NCBI RefSeq assembly: GCF_004361885.1
Contig: NZ_SNWH01000002.1
Location: 1 to 64,000 of the forward strand
DNA from: Halomonas ventosae
GTDB lineage: Bacteria > Pseudomonadota > Gammaproteobacteria > Pseudomonadales > Halomonadaceae
Direction: 5' to 3'
DNA length: 64,000 bases
Part shown: positions 63,309-64,000 of the stretch, piece after piece
How positions within the stretch are numbered: the stretch's first letter is position 1
Layout: each line of letters starts with the position of its first letter
The notes under the pieces: model-generated
Database searches by the model: none
The model's input: only the letters and a program-made list of their open reading frames with translations
What the model was told of the DNA's origin: nothing
Made by a program: the position numbers and the translations under genes

Positions 63309-64000
63309 ATGCAAGACACCCTGCCGTTCATTCGCCCCCTGGTCGAGAAATACGACCGCCCGGGGCCGCGCTACACCTCCTATCCCACGGCACCGCAGTT
63401 CCAGGCGGCCTTCGCCGAGGACGACTACCGTGCCGAGGCCTCCCGCAGCAATCGGGCAGCAATACCCAAGCCGCTGTCGGCCTACGTGCATATCCCGTTC
63501 TGCGAGAGCCTCTGCTACTACTGCGCCTGCAATAAGATCATTACCCACAACCGCGAGCGGGCCGCGGAGTACCTCGCCTGGCTCAAGCGCGAGGTCGAGC
63601 TCCAGGGGGCGCTGTTCGATGATTCGCGGCGCATGACCCAGCTGCATCTGGGCGGTGGCACCCCCACCTACTTGAGCAATGACCAGCTCGGCGAGCTGAT
63701 GACGGCGCTGGATGCCGCCTTCCACTTCGCCGCGCCTGAGGCGCGGGAATTCTCCCTGGAGGTGGACCCGCGCACCGTGACCCCCGAGCAGATCCACGAG
63801 CTCCATGCCCTGGGGTTCAACCGCCTGAGCTTCGGCGTGCAGGACTTCGACGCCAGGGTCCAGGAGGCGGTCAACCGCGTCCAGAGCGAGGCCCAGGTGG
63901 TGGAACTGGTAAGGGCGGCCCGTGAGGCCGGCTTCCAGTCGGTGAGCGTCGACCTGATCTACGGCCTGCCGCTGCAGACCGTAGCGAGCTTCGATGCCAC
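63309..64000 (+). CDS. hemN: Oxygen-independent coproporphyrinogen III oxidase (partial, runs off window)
   Basis: The first 230 residues are present. RPGPRYTSYPTAPQF at the N-terminus, the radical-SAM cluster motif in HIPFCESLCYYCACNK (CxxxCxxC), HLGGGTPTYLS and LSFGVQDFDARVQEAVNR identify HemN. It decarboxylates coproporphyrinogen III for heme synthesis without oxygen. ATG 63309 begins MQDTLPFIRPLVEKYDR. The 3' end is beyond the window. Confidence 0.95.
   Translation, partial: MQDTLPFIRPLVEKYDRPGPRYTSYPTAPQFQAAFAEDDYRAEASRSNRAAIPKPLSAYVHIPFCESLCYYCACNKIITHNRERAAEYLAWLKREVELQGALFDDSRRMTQLHLGGGTPTYLSNDQLGELMTALDAAFHFAAPEAREFSLEVDPRTVTPEQIHELHALGFNRLSFGVQDFDARVQEAVNRVQSEAQVVELVRAAREAGFQSVSVDLIYGLPLQTVASFDA

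Noticed and set aside
1..64000. CRISPR arrays
   Set aside because: No regularly spaced direct repeats of the needed size were seen.

Overview
The window comes from a halophilic gammaproteobacterium, most likely a member of the Halomonadaceae. Evidence: ectoine hydroxylase EctD; a yicC / rph-crc-pyrE block as in pseudomonads and relatives; GC-rich housekeeping genes; and a Pseudomonas-like set of glycine-betaine and sarcosine catabolic genes, here almost all broken. No search could be run, so family names rest on motifs and sequence recall.

Positions 1-396 are old chromosome: the tail of an IS3-family transposase, the 3' stub of an OsmC-like gene that the IS interrupted, and what looks like the original yicC terminator. 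Positions 397-27873 are a genomic island bounded by perfect 27-bp direct repeats; the right repeat is the 3' end of yicC (stop codon included). At its right end the island has a tyrosine integrase, two AlpA-like regulators, a DUF927 helicase/primase-like protein, and a MobI-like gene with a long palindrome upstream that is a candidate transfer origin. This architecture recalls the mobilizable genomic islands of vibrios, which also use the yicC 3' end. Its main cargo is a leftward operon forming a complete type I BREX phage-defence system: small HTH protein, brxA, brxB, brxC, AlbA_2/ATPase regulator, pglX, [PtuA-like ATPase + HNH nuclease], [AAA ATPase + DUF4276 TOPRIM-like protein], pglZ, brxL. 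Two ATPase-nuclease pairs are thus embedded between methyltransferase and phosphatase, and the genes mostly overlap by 4 bp. The left end carries six rightward genes, mostly of unknown function, including a serine recombinase.

Positions 27849-36700 are ordinary chromosome: yicC, rph, crc (an ExoIII homologue without catalytic residues), pyrE, trmL, rep, a cytochrome c5-like protein, tRNA-Arg(CCG), ectD and a hypothetical gene. From 36.9 to 54.9 kb intact genes (a two-component system beside an EF-hand protein and a double OB-fold protein, putA, an IalB-like protein, NAD-dependent formate dehydrogenase) alternate with remnants of betaine/sarcosine degradation: gbdR-like halves, glyA, soxA, an isolated complete soxG, fdhA, gbcA and gbcB. 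This reads as recent loss of the ability to burn glycine betaine in an organism that makes hydroxyectoine.

The right end (55-64 kb) holds heme oxygenase, ahpC-ahpF, a bacteriophytochrome-GGDEF protein divergent from an EAL phosphodiesterase (a light-controlled c-di-GMP module), a periplasmic protein, a cytochrome c stub, nsrR and the start of hemN.
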